A stretch of 34,229 bases of DNA from Acidimicrobiales bacterium (GTDB lineage Bacteria > Actinomycetota > Acidimicrobiia > Acidimicrobiales > CAIXPF01), in the NCBI GenBank assembly GCA_020846295.1, contig JADLEF010000005.1, positions 1 through 34,229 on the forward strand. Reading direction: 5' to 3'. A model generated the notes under the pieces. The model did not search any database, was not told the DNA's origin, and was given only the letters and a program-made list of their open reading frames with translations. Position 1 is the first letter of the stretch. The number at the start of each line of letters is the position of its first letter. Both the position numbers and the translations under genes were made by a program. This document shows positions 8,622-18,028 of this stretch, in pieces.

Positions 8622-10832
8622 TCAGTCGACGGACACCGATCGCACGCCCGGGATCGCCCGCAGCGCCTTGCGCAGCTCCGATCGCGATCCCGTGTGGACG
8701 ATCTCGTAGTGCTGCAACCCGCGACCATCCTCGGCGATGGACGACGAGGACGTCTCGATGTCCGCTCGGAGATCGAGCAGGGCCAACGTGACCCTCGCGA
8801 TGGCGCCAGGCGTGTTGTCGCACACCAGGTGCACGGTGGACACCCGCACCCCCGGCGCCACCCACAGCAGGCGGACCGCCTTGCCCGGGCTGTCCTCGAT
8901 GCTGGCCAGCGCGTTCGCGCAGCTCGCCCGGTGGGCCACCACGCCGCGGGCCCGGCTCGACACCCCGATCAGCGCGGCCGGGGGCGCGGGCCGGCAACAG
9001 CCGGCGAGGCTCACCTCGATGCCGCTGAGCCCCGGAGCGACCACTTGCCCCGCGTCGGGAGCGCGCACCGTACCGTGCGGTGTGGGCGTGTCGGCAGGGG
9101 CGGGCGCCGCGGCGGTCCGGCCCCGCAACGCCCGCTCCAGGCGAAGCAGCTCCACATGACCCGATCCCACCTGGTCGGCCAGCTGCTCCCAGCTGCTCAA
9201 CCCGGCGGTGGCCAGCAGCAGCGGCGCGGCCGCCTCCGGGGTGGTCCGGTGTTTGGACAGCAGCGCGGCCAGCGCCGATTCGCCCGCGGCGCGCGTGCGG
9301 GCCCGCCTTACCCGACCGTGCCACTGGCGCACGCGATCCCGCGCCCGGGCGGTGGCGGTGTAGGCCAGCCAGTCCAGCGACGGCCCCGTCGTGCGGCCGG
9401 TGAGGATCTCCACCCGGTCCCCGCTCCGCAGCCTCGACGACAGCGGCACCAGCTTCCCGTTGACCTTCGCCCCCGAGCAGCGGTGCCCGACCTCGGAGTG
9501 GATGGCGTAGGCGTAGTCGATGACGCCGGAGCCGACGGGCAGGGTCAGCACGTCGCCCGTCGGGGTCAGTACCCAGATCTCCTCGGCCCCGAGCTCTTCG
9601 GTGACCGCCTCCACGTACTCGCCGTCCTCCGCCGCGTCCTGCCAGTCGAGCAGACGGCGCAACCACTGCGGTTCGCGGGGATCGTCGTGGGTCTTGTAGG
9701 CGTGGTGCGCGGCGCTGCCCAGCTCCGCCTCCCGGTGCATCTCCTGCGTGCGGATCTGGACCTCGAACAGCCGGCCGCGCACGTGCACGGTGGTGTGGAT
9801 CGATCGGTAGGAGTTGAACTTCGGCTTGGCGACGTAGTCCTTGATGCGCCCCGGCACCGGCTCCCACAGGGCGTGGACCGAGCCGAGCGCGGCGTAGCAC
9901 TCGGCCAGGGTGGCCACGATGATGCGCAGGCCGAGCAGATCGTGCAGCGACTCGACGTCGTACCCGGCACGGGCCTTGCGGTGCACCGACCAGGCGTGCT
10001 TGATCCGCGCCTGCACCACCCCGTCGATCCCGTTCGCCGCGAGGTGGGCGACCAGCTCGGTGCGCGCCGAGTCGAGCGCCTGTTCCAGCTCGGGGATGTC
10101 CGCCAGCACCTTGCGGGTGGCCTCGTACTCGTCGGGATGGGCGACGGCGAAGGCTCGGTCCTCGAGCTCGGTCTTGATGGCAGCCAGACCCATGCGGTGT
10201 GCGAGCGGGCCGTGCAACGCCAGCGTCTCGCGCCCGATGCGGGCCTGCTTGTGCGGGGCGAGCGCGTCGATGGTGCGCAGGTTGTGCAGTCGGTCGGCGA
10301 TCTTGATCACGACCACCCGGGGGTCCGACGCGAGCGCGACGAACAGCTTGCGCAGGCGGGCCGCCTCGAGAGCATCGGGATCGTCCCCGCGCACCGCAGC
10401 CACCTTCGTCGCCCCGTCCACCAGCGTGGCCACCGACGGTCCGAATGCGCCGGCGATCTCCGCCAGCGACGCGTCGGTGTCCTCCACGGTGTCGTGCAGC
10501 ACCGCGGCGATGACGGTGTCCGCATCGGCACCGAGCTCGGTCACCACCGCGGCCACCGCCAGCGGGTGGGTGACGTACGGCTCGCCGCTACGGCGGATCT
10601 GGGCGCCGTGCTTGACGACGGCGAAGCGGATGGCCGCCTGCAGCCGCTCCTGGTCCGCGGTGGGCCAGTCCGCCGTCCGGGACCTGAGCGCGGCCTCGTG
10701 GCCGGCGACGATCTGGTTCATCTCGTCACCGTGCCGGTGGGCGCGCCCTTTCTCATCCGGGGCCGTTGGCCCCGCCGTCCGCTCGTCGTTCGACGCGTCC
10801 AGGCTATCGACGACCGACGGAGCTGCGTGCAC
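8622..10832 (-). CDS. RelA/SpoT homolog ((p)ppGpp synthetase/hydrolase-like), divergent
   Basis: HD domain (HPLAVA...LHDTVEDT), synthetase region (RIKHAWSVHRK, GRIKDYVAKPKFNSYRSIHTTV, EVQIRTQEMH), TGS (ILTPTGDVLTLPVGS) and C-terminal ACT. Start could be 10832 (GTG) or 10721 (ATG, MNQIVAGHEA). Confidence 0.85.
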   Translation of the reverse strand: MHAAPSVVDSLDASNDERTAGPTAPDEKGRAHRHGDEMNQIVAGHEAALRSRTADWPTADQERLQAAIRFAVVKHGAQIRRSGEPYVTHPLAVAAVVTELGADADTVIAAVLHDTVEDTDASLAEIAGAFGPSVATLVDGATKVAAVRGDDPDALEAARLRKLFVALASDPRVVVIKIADRLHNLRTIDALAPHKQARIGRETLALHGPLAHRMGLAAIKTELEDRAFAVAHPDEYEATRKVLADIPELEQALDSARTELVAHLAANGIDGVVQARIKHAWSVHRKARAGYDVESLHDLLGLRIIVATLAECYAALGSVHALWEPVPGRIKDYVAKPKFNSYRSIHTTVHVRGRLFEVQIRTQEMHREAELGSAAHHAYKTHDDPREPQWLRRLLDWQDAAEDGEYVEAVTEELGAEEIWVLTPTGDVLTLPVGSGVIDYAYAIHSEVGHRCSGAKVNGKLVPLSSRLRSGDRVEILTGRTTGPSLDWLAYTATARARDRVRQWHGRVRRARTRAAGESALAALLSKHRTTPEAAAPLLLATAGLSSWEQLADQVGSGHVELLRLERALRGRTAAAPAPADTPTPHGTVRAPDAGQVVAPGLSGIEVSLAGCCRPAPPAALIGVSSRARGVVAHRASCANALASIEDSPGKAVRLLWVAPGVRVSTVHLVCDNTPGAIARVTLALLDLRADIETSSSSIAEDGRGLQHYEIVHTGSRSELRKALRAIPGVRSVSVD

Positions 10833-10928
10833 ACCGGGTGCAACACCGCCACGCCCCCGCTGCTTCCTGACGGCCGAACCTCGATCGGGTCAGCGGCGGG
10901 GTCGTGGTCGCCGCGGCCGATCGCCGGG

Positions 10929-12275
10929 TCAGATCGAGGCCAGGCCCGACAGGCTCGGCATGAAGAAGTACTCGCCGCCTCGCATCGTCACGTAGCCCCC
11001 GATGGCGGCGTGGGCGCGCCCCGACCCGTCGGGGGTGACCCATTCCTGCCCCGGCACGGGCTCGCACTGTCCGATGATCGGATCGAACGGCCTGCCGTCG
11101 CCGCCGTTGGCCCGGCGCTGCAACGCCTCGAACTGTCCGGCGATGTCGCTCGTGTTGGCCATGAACAACAGCCCGACACCCCCCGTCGGGCTGTCCTTCG
11201 GGCCGCGCTCGCCGTCCCCGTGCTCCACCCGAGTGCCGTAGGTCATGCCTCGCCGCGCCAGCGGGTACGAGGTTCGGCTGTCGCGCGGGTTCATCAGCCG
11301 GGTGTGGGCGGCGACGGGGCAGCGTCCCTCGTAGAGGAACCCGTTGTCGTGGTCAGGGGCTGCTGTACCGATGGTCTCCACGGAGCGACCGAGGCGATTC
11401 CGACCGACGAGCAACGCACCCGCTTCATCGGCCGAGCACCGCAGCGCGGTGGCCAACTGCTGCTCCGCTTCCCGAAAGGCGTGTGCGTCCTGGTCGAGCT
11501 TGCGCGCCACCAGGTAGCTGCCGCGCCCATCGGCGCTCAAGGGGTCCGGGCACAGCACCCAGTCGAGCGGCGGGGCGGCGGACCAGTAGCTGGCGATGTT
11601 GCGCTCCCGGTCCCGGTTCACGTCGAAGCTGAAGAAGCGCGGCTGGCTCCGCCCGTCGAGAAAGCCGAAGTGCTCGATCGGCTGCTGCTCGGCGTTCACG
11701 AGCAGCTCGGTCCGTTCCGTGTGCAGCCGCGCCATGCCGGGGGTGACGGTGGCGAGCAGCGAGTCCACACGGGCGACGAGCGATGGTGCGTCGTCGGCGA
11801 GGATCCGCAGCACGGCGTGCGGCCCGCGCAGGTGCTCCTCCCATGCCGCCGGTGGCGGATCGCCCAGCCCGGCGGTGGCCATGCCCCGCTCGAACGGGTC
11901 GGCGTTGTGCGCCGGGCGGCGCGTCTCGTCCACGCCCAGCGCCGTGTAACCGGCGGCGCTGAGGGCGAAGGTGACGATCGGTGCCCGGCCGGTCGGAGGG
12001 CGCCGTGCTGCGCTGCCATACCCGCCGGTCTCGGCTCCGAGGAGGCTGGCGCTGTCCGCCAACTGGGCGGCCATCGAGGTGAGCTCGGGCACCAGCTCGC
12101 GCACCCACCGCGATGCCGGTTCGGCGTCGAGGAACCGGATGAACACCGTGGCGCCCCATGGCCGACCGCCGGCGCGCAGGATGGTCGCCTGCACGTCGCG
12201 CAGCGCCGCCTCGTCGGTGGGAAGCAGCCCGGCCTGCGGGTGCCAGTCGATCGTCCCGCCGTCGGCGACGCTCAT
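10929..12275 (-). CDS. Dyp-type peroxidase
   Basis: HFGFLDGRSQP (GxxDG), AHTRLMNPRDSR, RRGMTYGTRV, GGEYFFMPSL motifs. Confidence 0.85.
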   Translation of the reverse strand: MSVADGGTIDWHPQAGLLPTDEAALRDVQATILRAGGRPWGATVFIRFLDAEPASRWVRELVPELTSMAAQLADSASLLGAETGGYGSAARRPPTGRAPIVTFALSAAGYTALGVDETRRPAHNADPFERGMATAGLGDPPPAAWEEHLRGPHAVLRILADDAPSLVARVDSLLATVTPGMARLHTERTELLVNAEQQPIEHFGFLDGRSQPRFFSFDVNRDRERNIASYWSAAPPLDWVLCPDPLSADGRGSYLVARKLDQDAHAFREAEQQLATALRCSADEAGALLVGRNRLGRSVETIGTAAPDHDNGFLYEGRCPVAAHTRLMNPRDSRTSYPLARRGMTYGTRVEHGDGERGPKDSPTGGVGLLFMANTSDIAGQFEALQRRANGGDGRPFDPIIGQCEPVPGQEWVTPDGSGRAHAAIGGYVTMRGGEYFFMPSLSGLASI

Positions 12276-13051
12276 GATCGGACCCTCTGCACTCGGTCCA
12301 GCAGGTCGCTGATGGCGCGATGGCAGTCGTCCCTCGCCTGTCGCATCGGCGTCGAGTCCGCATCGGGCTGTCCTTGCGTCGGCCTCTTTCCCGGTCGGGT
12401 GTGGAAGAACCTGATCCGGCCAACCCCGTCGCGGGCCAGGCCGACGTCGGCGAAGTCCGCCTGGTGGTGGCTGCTCTCGGTCGGTGCCGGATAGCGGCGT
12501 GCGTCGTCGGCCGGCTCGCCGTAGCCCACGTTGAACGGGACGTAGTAGTCGAGCACCAGGTAGGGCGCGTGGTGCGTCACCTCGGTCGTGCCGGGCCCCG
12601 GGCCCGGCGGTGTGAACTCCAGCAACTCGATGAAGAAGTGCGGGTGGTTGCACTGGCCCCAGATCTGCAACGAGACCTCCTCGCCATGCAGCTGCGCCAG
12701 TTCGACGAGGCGGCCGACGGTGTAGATGGTCGCCGCCCGGTTCACCATCTGGATCTCGGCCGGGTTGAGCGAGCTGTCGGAGTACCAGTGCGCCGCGACC
12801 GACGCGCCGTCCGCGCCGCGGCCGTACCACTGGGTGTTGATCGACGCGATCGCGTCGGGCCCGAGCTTGCCGTCGGTGACGATGTCGAGGAGCGCGTCGC
12901 AGGTGGTCCGCTCAGCGCGCAGGTCGGTGGCGAGGGAGCTGACGTAGGCGATCAGCTTCGCAGGATCGCGGTGCGCGGTGACCGTGTAGATCCGCTCCAA
13001 CGCCTCGAACTGGCCGCGATCGCCCTTGCCGCGCTTCGTGCCGACACCCAT
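12272..13051 (-). CDS. hypothetical protein translationally coupled to DyP peroxidase
   Basis: 259-aa ORF with strong SD (AAGGAGG) upstream of ATG; stop overlaps DyP start by 4 nt (ATGA). Confidence 0.75.
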   Translation of the reverse strand: MGVGTKRGKGDRGQFEALERIYTVTAHRDPAKLIAYVSSLATDLRAERTTCDALLDIVTDGKLGPDAIASINTQWYGRGADGASVAAHWYSDSSLNPAEIQMVNRAATIYTVGRLVELAQLHGEEVSLQIWGQCNHPHFFIELLEFTPPGPGPGTTEVTHHAPYLVLDYYVPFNVGYGEPADDARRYPAPTESSHHQADFADVGLARDGVGRIRFFHTRPGKRPTQGQPDADSTPMRQARDDCHRAISDLLDRVQRVRS

Positions 13052-13089
13052 CTGGCCCCTCCTTGGTCCCGGAGGGTCAGATCCTGCGA

Positions 13090-16000
13090 TCAGGCCTCGC
13101 GATACACCGCGCCCGGAGCGGTGGCTCGCAGCCGGTGCAGCCGTTGCACACCCGGAAACCCCTTCAGGACCCGTTCGCGACGATCGATGATCCGATGCGT
13201 GGTCCGTTTGGCGACGGCGTCGGAGGCGAGCACCTCACCCGGGCCGGCCTCGGCGGCGATCCGCGCCGCCAGGTTGACGACCGCGCCGTAGGGCCGGCCC
13301 TCGACCATCAGCGGGTACCCGCCGGCCAGCCCGACGCGGGTCGTCGGAGGTGGGTCGGACCCCGCGGCGCCGGCGGTGCCGGCAGCCGCGTCGGCACCGA
13401 GCTCGTCGCCGATGGCGAGGGCGCAGGCCGCCGCGGCGTCGGCGTCGGCGAACCAGGCGAGCAGCGAGTCCCCGCCTTCGGAGAACTCGTGACCGCCGAA
13501 GCGTTGCAGGCAGCTCCGCACGACTCGATGGTGTTCGGACACCAGTCGGTGGTAGGCGATGTCGCCGAGGCGCACCGAGACATCGGTGGAGCCGACGACA
13601 TCGCTCATCAGCACCGCCCGCCACTCGCCGCCATCAGCGGTGGACAGCGGCGCGTCGATCGAGCGCCGGTTGAGCGTCGCTGCGTCAGCGGTGAGCCAAT
13701 CGAAGCCGAGCTGCTCGCCGAGGCGGTGGGCGGTCGCGGCGTGATGGCGCAGCAGGTCCCGGTCGCCGTGCTGCGACGCGATGCGGGCCAGGCCGAGGTG
13801 CACCCGGGCCAGCTCGAGGTACGCGCCCGCCTCGTGGCACTGCGCCCTCGCCCGCTGGTACAGCTCCTCGGCCTCCCGCACGGCGCCATGGCGGGCGGCG
13901 GTGTCGGCGGCGATGCGGGCGACAGACGCCGGCCAGGTGAAGGCGAAGGCGACGCCGCGGTCGTCCGCCCAGCGCAGCAGCTCGAACGCCGCCTCCATAC
14001 CATCCGGTGTGTCGCCGTCATCGTCGTTGCTCCTCGGGCCCGACGCGGTGGCGAGGTCCAGGCACACGAGGCCCACGGTGGTCTGGACCCGCTGTCGGTG
14101 GTGCAGCGGGCTCAGATCCGTGTAGAGGGTGCGCTCGAGCAGACGCCGCCGGTAGCGGGCGATCGTGCGGACCATGCCGGGCTGGGTCGCCTCCCAGTCC
14201 TCGAGCAGGGCCGCGATGCGCGCCCGATCCCCGCTGGCGTGCGCGGCGTAGAGCTGCGCCGGGTAGAGCAGGAACAGCACGAGCGGGTACTCCGAGCGCA
14301 GGCCGTTGGCCCGGGCCCGGGCGGCGTGGCGTTCGAGCGCGCCGAAGTCGCCCCGCGAGGCCGCCATCTGGGCCAGCACCGCCTCGGCCAGGCCCTCGTT
14401 GGAGAAGTCGCGCCGCGCCCGGGCCAGCGCCTGCGCCGTCTCGGCGAACCGGACCGCCTCGGTGAAGCGACCCGTCGGGTGGGCGACGAAGGCCAGGCGC
14501 GCCGTCATGGTGCACGCCAACCATCCGTCGCCCGCCTCGCGGGCGATGTGGGCGGCGCGGCCGTACCCGTCCTCCGCCCCGGCGAAGTCCAGCGCGGCGA
14601 GCCGGGCGTAGCCCAGCGCACCGAAGGCGAGTGACCGGGCCCGGGCGTCGGCGTCGCGGCCGAGCCGCCGCACCGCCGTCTCCGCCCAGTGGGTGGCCTC
14701 CTCCAGCCGGCCGCCGGTGGAGGCGACCTCGGCGAGCAGCTCGCTGGCCAGCGACCGGGTGCGGGGGTCGGTCGCCTCCTCGGCGTAGCGCTCCAGGGCC
14801 CGGGTGTCCACGTCCGGCTTCCACGCCCCGGCGTCGAAGTTGTTCCGCAGCCGCGCCTGCAGCAGCAGGGCCCGGCCCCACAGCGACGCGGCGTCGAGCC
14901 GCTCGGCCTCGTCTACCAGGGCACCGATCAGCTCGAGGGCGGTGGCGCTGTTGTCGTCGAAGAACGCCGCCTCGGCGGCGGCCAGGCGCAGCTCGAGCCG
15001 GCGCCGCGGCGGCAGGTCGAGGGCGTCGGCGGCGTCGAGGGCGCCCTGGGCGAACCGGCTCGCCTCACCCCACGCGGCCCGCTCGGCCGACCATTGACGG
15101 GCCGCGTCGAACAGCTCGTACCGCAGGTCCGGTTCGATGCGTCCGCCGGCGACCAACGCGTGCTCTGCGGCGCGCGCCACCGCGGCGCCGTCCCGCCGGC
15201 GCTCCGCCCAGGCGAGGCGGGCGCAGCGGGCGTGCACGTCCTGCCGCGCCCGGGTCGACAGGCGGCGATCCAGTTCGGCGCGCAGCAACGGGTGGCTGAA
15301 CCAGAACAGCACGCCGTCCGAGCGCAGCACCCCCGCCGCCAGCGCGTCGTCAAGGGCGTCGGCGGCGTCGTCCCGGGACACGGCGGCCACCTCGGCGAGC
15401 TCGTCCACGGTCAGCTCGGGGCCGAACACCGCGGCCGCCGCGAGCGGCGCCACATGGTCGGCGGCCAGCCGGTCCACCCAGTTGCGCACCGGATCGTCGA
15501 CGATGTCCTCAACCCGCATGGTGCCGAGGGTCCGCCGGTCATCGGCCCGCAGATCGGCGGGGACGCCCCGCCCCTGCAGGGTCTCCACGGCGGCGCGCAG
15601 CAGCAACGGGTTGCCCTGACAGGCGCGGTACACGATGGAGACGTACGCCGGGCTCGGGCGCAGCACCCCGAGCTGCTCGATGGCGAGCACGCAATCCGCT
15701 TCGTCCAAGGGGCGCAGCGTGCGCGCCGTGCTGACCCTGAGGCGGCGCAGCCGCTCCAGCGTCGAGCCGATCGACGAGTCCGGTGCCACCGGACGGTGGC
15801 AGAGCACCAGCAACGCGGGCGTCTCCGGGGCGGCGTCGGTCGCCGCGTCGGCCAGGTCGGCCAACAGCTCGGCGGACGCGTCGTCCAGCCAGTGGGCGTC
15901 GTCCACCACGAGCACGTCCACCCGGCGCTGCAGGGCGTCGACCAGGGCGGCGACCGCGGGCTGGGTGGCGTCGCGTCGTTCGGCGGAGACCTCGGCCCGG

Positions 16001-16302
16001 GCGCGACCGGTGTGCGCGTCACCGGCGAACACGGTGGGCGGCTCCCAGCTGCGTCCCGTGGCCCGCTGCACGAGCTCCGATGCAGTCCGGTAGCTCGGTT
16101 GGTCGGGCCGCGCCGCCACGGCCACCACCGGCCGATCGGTGAAGAGCTCCTCGCGCAGCCGGGCGACGAGCTCCGTCTTGCCGATGCCGGCGGCGCCCTC
16201 GATGAGCAGGATGCGGAAGCCGTTGCGCCGGACATCGTGCAGCACGGCGCGCGCGGCATCGGTGTCCTCTTCGCGGCAGATCAGCTGCTGTCGTCGCTGC
16301 AG
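13090..16302 (-). CDS. AAA/NB-type ATPase with TPR-like region and C-terminal class III nucleotide cyclase domain
   Basis: Walker A GAAGIGKTE, Walker B VLVVDDAHWLDD, helical TPR-like middle, C-terminal MSDVVGSTDVSVRLGD...GGDSLLAWF...YGAVVNLAARIAAEAGPGEVLAS. CTG start at 16302 proposed (first canonical start is GTG at 16245). Confidence 0.8.
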   Translation of the reverse strand: MQRRQQLICREEDTDAARAVLHDVRRNGFRILLIEGAAGIGKTELVARLREELFTDRPVVAVAARPDQPSYRTASELVQRATGRSWEPPTVFAGDAHTGRARAEVSAERRDATQPAVAALVDALQRRVDVLVVDDAHWLDDASAELLADLADAATDAAPETPALLVLCHRPVAPDSSIGSTLERLRRLRVSTARTLRPLDEADCVLAIEQLGVLRPSPAYVSIVYRACQGNPLLLRAAVETLQGRGVPADLRADDRRTLGTMRVEDIVDDPVRNWVDRLAADHVAPLAAAAVFGPELTVDELAEVAAVSRDDAADALDDALAAGVLRSDGVLFWFSHPLLRAELDRRLSTRARQDVHARCARLAWAERRRDGAAVARAAEHALVAGGRIEPDLRYELFDAARQWSAERAAWGEASRFAQGALDAADALDLPPRRRLELRLAAAEAAFFDDNSATALELIGALVDEAERLDAASLWGRALLLQARLRNNFDAGAWKPDVDTRALERYAEEATDPRTRSLASELLAEVASTGGRLEEATHWAETAVRRLGRDADARARSLAFGALGYARLAALDFAGAEDGYGRAAHIAREAGDGWLACTMTARLAFVAHPTGRFTEAVRFAETAQALARARRDFSNEGLAEAVLAQMAASRGDFGALERHAARARANGLRSEYPLVLFLLYPAQLYAAHASGDRARIAALLEDWEATQPGMVRTIARYRRRLLERTLYTDLSPLHHRQRVQTTVGLVCLDLATASGPRSNDDDGDTPDGMEAAFELLRWADDRGVAFAFTWPASVARIAADTAARHGAVREAEELYQRARAQCHEAGAYLELARVHLGLARIASQHGDRDLLRHHAATAHRLGEQLGFDWLTADAATLNRRSIDAPLSTADGGEWRAVLMSDVVGSTDVSVRLGDIAYHRLVSEHHRVVRSCLQRFGGHEFSEGGDSLLAWFADADAAAACALAIGDELGADAAAGTAGAAGSDPPPTTRVGLAGGYPLMVEGRPYGAVVNLAARIAAEAGPGEVLASDAVAKRTTHRIIDRRERVLKGFPGVQRLHRLRATAPGAVYREA

Positions 16303-16389
16303 GGCGTCCCTCCGCGCTCCCCGGCGTGCGCCGGCTCCAGCGGGCCGACCCGTGCACTGTAGCGGTGATCGCTCCGGACGAGCCGTGGC

Positions 16390-17205
16390 TCAGGTGATGA
16401 GGAAGCGGGTGCCGTACGCGCACAGCGCCGGTATGGCACCGCCCGTCGATGCCACGCCCCGCGTGCGCAGCACCGCCGCTGCGGCGGCGGGGTCCGACGC
16501 GCTGAGGGCGAGCGCGTACAACCCGCCGCCCTGCTCCTTCACGAACCGTTCGATCTCCGCCGCGTACGGACGGCTCGTGTCCACGGCGGACACCAGCTCG
16601 ATGACGCCACCCTTGGGCGGTCGCACGACGGCGGACAGCACGCCGCGCTCGGGGTCCTCGCGCACCGGATCGACCGGCAGCCCGAAGCCGTGGCCGTAGG
16701 CGGCCGCCGCCACCGCGGCGTCGGCGGTTGCGAGCACCGTCCGCACGATGCCGGACAGGCCCGGTTCGCGCTGTTCCTGCGGACCCTGATCGCCGACGGA
16801 ACCGTTCGGGTAGACGCGGATCAGCACACCGTGGGTCGAGCGCGGGTGGACGTCGCGGCCGCCGGCGCCCGCCATCAACGGCAAGACCTCGAGGCCGCGC
16901 TCGGCCAGTCCGACCGCCTCCGCGTCGGGATCGGGCGCCTCGAGCATCAGCGCGTACAGCCCGTCGCCGCGGCGGTCGAGGAACTTCTGCAGCGCCTGGC
17001 TCAGCGGCTTGGTGGGATCGGCCGGGGCCATCAGCTCGATGTTGCTGCCGCCGTCGGGCACGCACATGCCGACGTGCGCGCCGAGACCGGGGACCGTGCG
17101 CTCGGAGAAGTCCACCACCGGAAGGCCGAACACCTCCCGGAAGGTGTGCACCGCTCCGGCGAAGTCGTGCATGGCGATGGCGATGCGGGGCATGGCGGTG
17201 ATCAC
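16390..17205 (-). CDS. VOC (glyoxalase/bleomycin resistance) family protein, two domains
   Basis: MPRIAIAMHDFAGAVHTFREVFGLPVV and a second half with similar pattern; GTG at 17205 with AGGAGG spaced 6 nt. Confidence 0.75.
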   Translation of the reverse strand: MITAMPRIAIAMHDFAGAVHTFREVFGLPVVDFSERTVPGLGAHVGMCVPDGGSNIELMAPADPTKPLSQALQKFLDRRGDGLYALMLEAPDPDAEAVGLAERGLEVLPLMAGAGGRDVHPRSTHGVLIRVYPNGSVGDQGPQEQREPGLSGIVRTVLATADAAVAAAAYGHGFGLPVDPVREDPERGVLSAVVRPPKGGVIELVSAVDTSRPYAAEIERFVKEQGGGLYALALSASDPAAAAAVLRTRGVASTGGAIPALCAYGTRFLIT

Positions 17206-17316
17206 GGCGGTCCTCCTGCGGGCCCGGTGGCCCCGGCCCACGCTAACCGCGGTGCTTCGCGCCGGTCGCGGAAACCCGTTTCGGAGCCTCCGGCGGCGCT
17301 CGGTACCGTTGGCCCG

Positions 17317-17958
17317 ATGCCCGCCTGGTCCACGATCTCCGCCTTCGCCGCGGCCTCCGTCGTCCTGTTGCTCATCCCCGGCCCGGCGGTGCTCTACACG
17401 CTGAACCGCAGCATCGCCGACGGCCGCCGGGTCGGCCTCGCCGCCGTTGCCGGTCTCGAGATCGGCGATCTGCTGCAGGCGAGCGCGGCCGCGCTCGGGC
17501 TCAGCGCGGTGATCGCCACATCCGCGGTCGCGTTCAGCGCGGTGAAGTGGGCGGGGGCGATCTACCTGGTCATCACCGGCCTGCGCACGCTGCGCCATCC
17601 GCCGGCACCGATCGATCCCGACCAGCCGGGGGTGACGATGCGCCGGGCGTTCCGGCAGGGCGTCGTGGTGAACGCCCTCAACCCGAAGACGGCGCTGTTC
17701 TTCCTGTCGATCTTCCCGCAGTTCGTGGACACCGAGGCGGGGCGCGCCGGGCTGCAGTCCCTGGTGTTGGGGGCGATCTTCGTGCTGCTCGCCACCTTCT
17801 TCAACGGGATCTACTCGCTGGCCGCGAGCGCGCTGCGCGACCTGCTGCTGCGAGGCCGGGCGCTGCCCTTCGTGCGTCGCTACCTCTCCGGCTCCTTCTT
17901 CATCGGGCTCGGTGTGCTGGCCGCCGGTGCGGGCCGCGCCCACGCCTCGACGGCTTGA
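17317..17958 (+). CDS. LysE family translocator
   Basis: LLLIPGPAVLYTLNRSIADGRRVGLAAVAGLEIGD, ALNPKTALFFLSIFPQFV signature. Confidence 0.9.
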   Translation: MPAWSTISAFAAASVVLLLIPGPAVLYTLNRSIADGRRVGLAAVAGLEIGDLLQASAAALGLSAVIATSAVAFSAVKWAGAIYLVITGLRTLRHPPAPIDPDQPGVTMRRAFRQGVVVNALNPKTALFFLSIFPQFVDTEAGRAGLQSLVLGAIFVLLATFFNGIYSLAASALRDLLLRGRALPFVRRYLSGSFFIGLGVLAAGAGRAHASTA

Positions 17959-18028
17959 TCGATCGGTCCGCCGCCGGGACGACGCTGTGGCAGGATGATG
18001 TGACCAATGTCGCATCTGGAGGGTCGTT

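Noticed and set aside
10929-12275. DyP as encapsulin cargo
   Set aside because: Protein ends directly after the core DyP motif (GGEYFFMPSLSGLASI) with no C-terminal targeting extension, and no encapsulin shell gene is nearby.
8694-12494. 1266-aa plus-strand ORF
   Set aside because: Runs antisense to the RelA/SpoT homolog and DyP genes; no domain signature.
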